A DNA stretch of 53,748 nt from Caryophanales bacterium UBA1737. Lineage in GTDB: Bacteria > Bacillota_I > Bacilli_A > ML615J-28 > CAG-313. Positions 52,688 through 53,748 of this stretch are shown in pieces; within the stretch, counting starts at the first letter, position 1, and each line of letters starts with the position of its first letter. The position numbers were made by a program, and so were the translations under genes. The DNA lies in contig DCIB01000017.1 in NCBI GenBank assembly GCA_002315915.1, positions 1-53,748 on the forward strand, in the 5' to 3' direction. The notes under the pieces were generated by a model. That model ran no database searches. It worked only from the letters and a program-made list of their open reading frames with translations, and was not told the DNA's origin.

Positions 52688-52717
52688 ACAAAAAAAGAGC
52701 TTAAAATTTAAGCTCTT
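52688..52717 (-). terminator. efp terminator, overlapping the efp stop
   Basis: An 11-bp stem (52695-52705 with 52707-52717) followed on the minus strand by TTTTTTTG. It begins in the last codons of efp, just before the SDR start. Confidence 0.85.
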
Positions 52718-53265
52718 CCACAATATTTACCATCAACAGTGTTAACTACAATAGTTTCACCTTTATTAATAAATGGTGGAACTTTAACAATAAATCCTGT
52801 TTCAAGCCATGCATCTTTAGTATCTGTAGATTTTGCTCCAGGAATAGGATCTGTTGTATCAGCAATAACAAATTCCATTTTATCTGGAAGATCAATACCA
52901 ATGATTTCGTTATCACATAATTTCATTGAAATTGTAGTTCCTTCTATAAGGAAGTTTTTAGTGTATTCTACTTGTTCAGCTGGAACTTCATATGTTTCAT
53001 ATGTTTCCATATCCATAAAGTAATATGTATCACCTGAATTATAAGAATATTGAACTTCTCTTTTAGATACCATTGCTTGTTCAAATTTAGTATTTGGGTT
53101 AAAATTTCTTTCTTGAATAGCACCTGTTCTTAAATTTTTCATTTTAGTTTTAAGAATTGCTGCACCTTTACCTGGTTTTACATGTTGGAAATCTAGTACT
53201 TGCCAAATATTTCCTTCAATAAGTAATGTTAATCCAGTTTTAAAATCGCCTGCTTCAATAGCCAT
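52708..53265 (-). CDS. efp: Elongation factor P
   Basis: EF-P relieves ribosome stalling at poly-proline. The 185-residue protein has the KOW-like domain with the loop HVKPGKGAA near residues 28-36. The modified-lysine position is K33. The OB domains follow with TTDPIPGAKSTDTKDAWLETG. The modification enzymes are not in the window. A strong promoter and GGAG site precede the ATG. Confidence 0.97.
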   Translation of the reverse strand: MAIEAGDFKTGLTLLIEGNIWQVLDFQHVKPGKGAAILKTKMKNLRTGAIQERNFNPNTKFEQAMVSKREVQYSYNSGDTYYFMDMETYETYEVPAEQVEYTKNFLIEGTTISMKLCDNEIIGIDLPDKMEFVIADTTDPIPGAKSTDTKDAWLETGFIVKVPPFINKGETIVVNTVDGKYCGRA

Positions 53266-53302
53266 TATTATAATCTCCTTTATAACTAATTAATCCTTTT
53301 AT

Positions 53303-53331
53303 ATTTTACTAATTTACTTAATATAAGTCAA
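53303..53331 (-). promoter_or_regulatory. efp promoter
   Basis: TTGACT (plus-strand 53326-53331) and TAAAAT (53303-53308), 17 bases apart. Confidence 0.85.
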
Positions 53332-53412
53332 ATTATATGAAAGATACTAATTAATATATTAATTTAAAAACTTTTTATATAAATATTTATCTTATTTTAA
53401 TTTTTATATTTT

Positions 53413-53451
53413 GTCTACTTTTCTTACAAGTTTATAGCAAAAAAAGTAGAC
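53413..53451. repeat. Inverted repeat upstream of efp
   Basis: GTCTACTTTT (53413-53422) pairs with AAAAGTAGAC (53442-53451), with a 19-base loop and no T run. Role unknown. Confidence 0.55.
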
Positions 53452-53470
53452 GAAATATATATTTTTAAAA

Positions 53471-53503
53471 AAAATAAACGACAGATATTTTAAATATCTG
53501 TCG
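53471..53503 (-). terminator. Terminator of tRNA cluster 2
   Basis: A 12-bp inverted repeat (53479-53490 with 53492-53503), followed by TTTATTTTTTTT on the minus strand. Confidence 0.88.
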
Positions 53504-53515
53504 ATTTTTTTAAAA

Positions 53516-53591
53516 TGGTAGTCTGGACGGGGTTCGAACCCGTGGATGCATGCGTGAAAGGCATGTGAGTTAACCGCTTCTCCACCAGACC
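53516..53591 (-). tRNA. tRNA-Glu (TTC)
   Basis: Acceptor GGTCTGG with CCAGACT, anticodon TTC in CTTTCAC, T-arm GGGTTCGAACCC and encoded CCA. Confidence 0.96.
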
Positions 53592-53604
53592 ATGGATTAT
53601 ATAA

Positions 53605-53680
53605 TGGTGGATCCTAAGAGATTCGAACTCTCGACCCCCTGCGTGCAGGGCAGGTGCTCTCCCAGCTGAGCTAAGGACCC
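53605..53680 (-). tRNA. tRNA-Ala (TGC)
   Basis: Acceptor GGGTCCT with AGGATCC, anticodon TGC in CCTGCAC, T-arm AGAGTTCGAATCTCT and encoded CCA. Confidence 0.97.
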
Positions 53681-53696
53681 AAAAATAATAATAAAA

Positions 53697-53748
53697 TGGC
53701 GCCTCAACACGGACTTGAACCGCGGACCCCCTGATTAACAGTCAGATG
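53697..53748 (-). tRNA. tRNA-Asn (GTT), partial at window end
   Basis: The anticodon loop CTGTTAA gives GTT. The T-arm (CGGTTCAAGTCCG) and CCA are present. The 5' half lies outside the window. Confidence 0.9.

Noticed and set aside
1..53748. Use of TGA as Trp (Mollicutes code)
   Set aside because: All long genes read through with TGG for Trp, and TGA ends the gene at 7581 and uvrX at 10408.
1..53748. CRISPR array, insertion sequence or prophage
   Set aside because: No regularly spaced repeats, transposase or phage structural gene was seen.

Overview
The window is AT-rich DNA from a low-GC Gram-positive bacterium, most likely an uncultured Bacilli/Erysipelotrichia-type anaerobe. Evidence: rpsF-ssb-rpsR order, Phe and Trp T-boxes, TPP and preQ1 riboswitches with ECF S-components (ThiT, QueT), Spx, a YolD/UvrX pair, CCA-encoding tRNAs, rubrerythrin and a ferredoxin-thioredoxin-reductase-like protein. 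TGG codes for Trp and TGA ends two genes, so the Mollicutes TGA=Trp code is not used. No insertion sequence, prophage or CRISPR array is visible. Most genes lie on the minus strand and most transcription units end in clear hairpin terminators.

Layout. 0-1.4 kb: start of a probable dnaB, then rpsR-ssb-rpsF. 1.4-6.2 kb: one minus operon, pncB-DUF523-small membrane protein-pepV-trmB-DJ-1. 6.2-10.1 kb: rubrerythrin, two divergent paralogous membrane proteins, a DUF5662 HD-like protein and a DUF362 ferredoxin protein. 10.1-12.2 kb: yolD-uvrX and a small P-loop kinase. 12.3-15.1 kb: TrkH/TrkA potassium uptake. 15.2-18.7 kb: two YhhN membrane proteins around an amino-acid permease, GNAT enzyme and deaminase. 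18.8-22.4 kb: T-box-controlled pheST. 22.5-26 kb: pseudouridine synthase, CYTH protein, Spx-like protein, HAD phosphatase and TPP-riboswitch-controlled thiT. 26-33 kb: DUF4838 surface protein, YwaF-like and acyltransferase membrane proteins, a zinc-ribbon protein preceded by an unexplained structured RNA, preQ1-controlled queT, and T-box-controlled trpS. 33-35.2 kb: membrane protein, PAP2, NUDIX. 35.2-40.3 kb: a divergent catabolic-looking locus (SIS-GDPD against amidohydrolase-GPH transporter-TetR) with twin palindromic operators. 40.3-43 kb: AlkD-like, thioredoxin and FTR-like genes, then a DUF4143 ATPase. 43.3-43.8 kb: five tRNAs. 43.8-53.3 kb: ispH, phosphodiesterase, kinase, membrane protein, DUF2804, diacylglycerol kinase, pnuC, a methionine gamma-lyase family enzyme, an SDR and efp. 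The window ends in a tRNA Asn-Ala-Glu cluster.

How it fits together. The window is mainly housekeeping: translation, cofactor salvage (pncB and pnuC for NAD, thiT for thiamine, queT for queuosine precursor), ion and redox homeostasis. The parts least explained by known biology are the structured RNA at about 30.48-30.67 kb, the twin-operator locus at 35-40 kb, the paralogous membrane pair at 6.8-8.4 kb, and promoters nested in the terminators or stop codons of upstream genes. I cannot claim a wholly new system from sequence reading alone.
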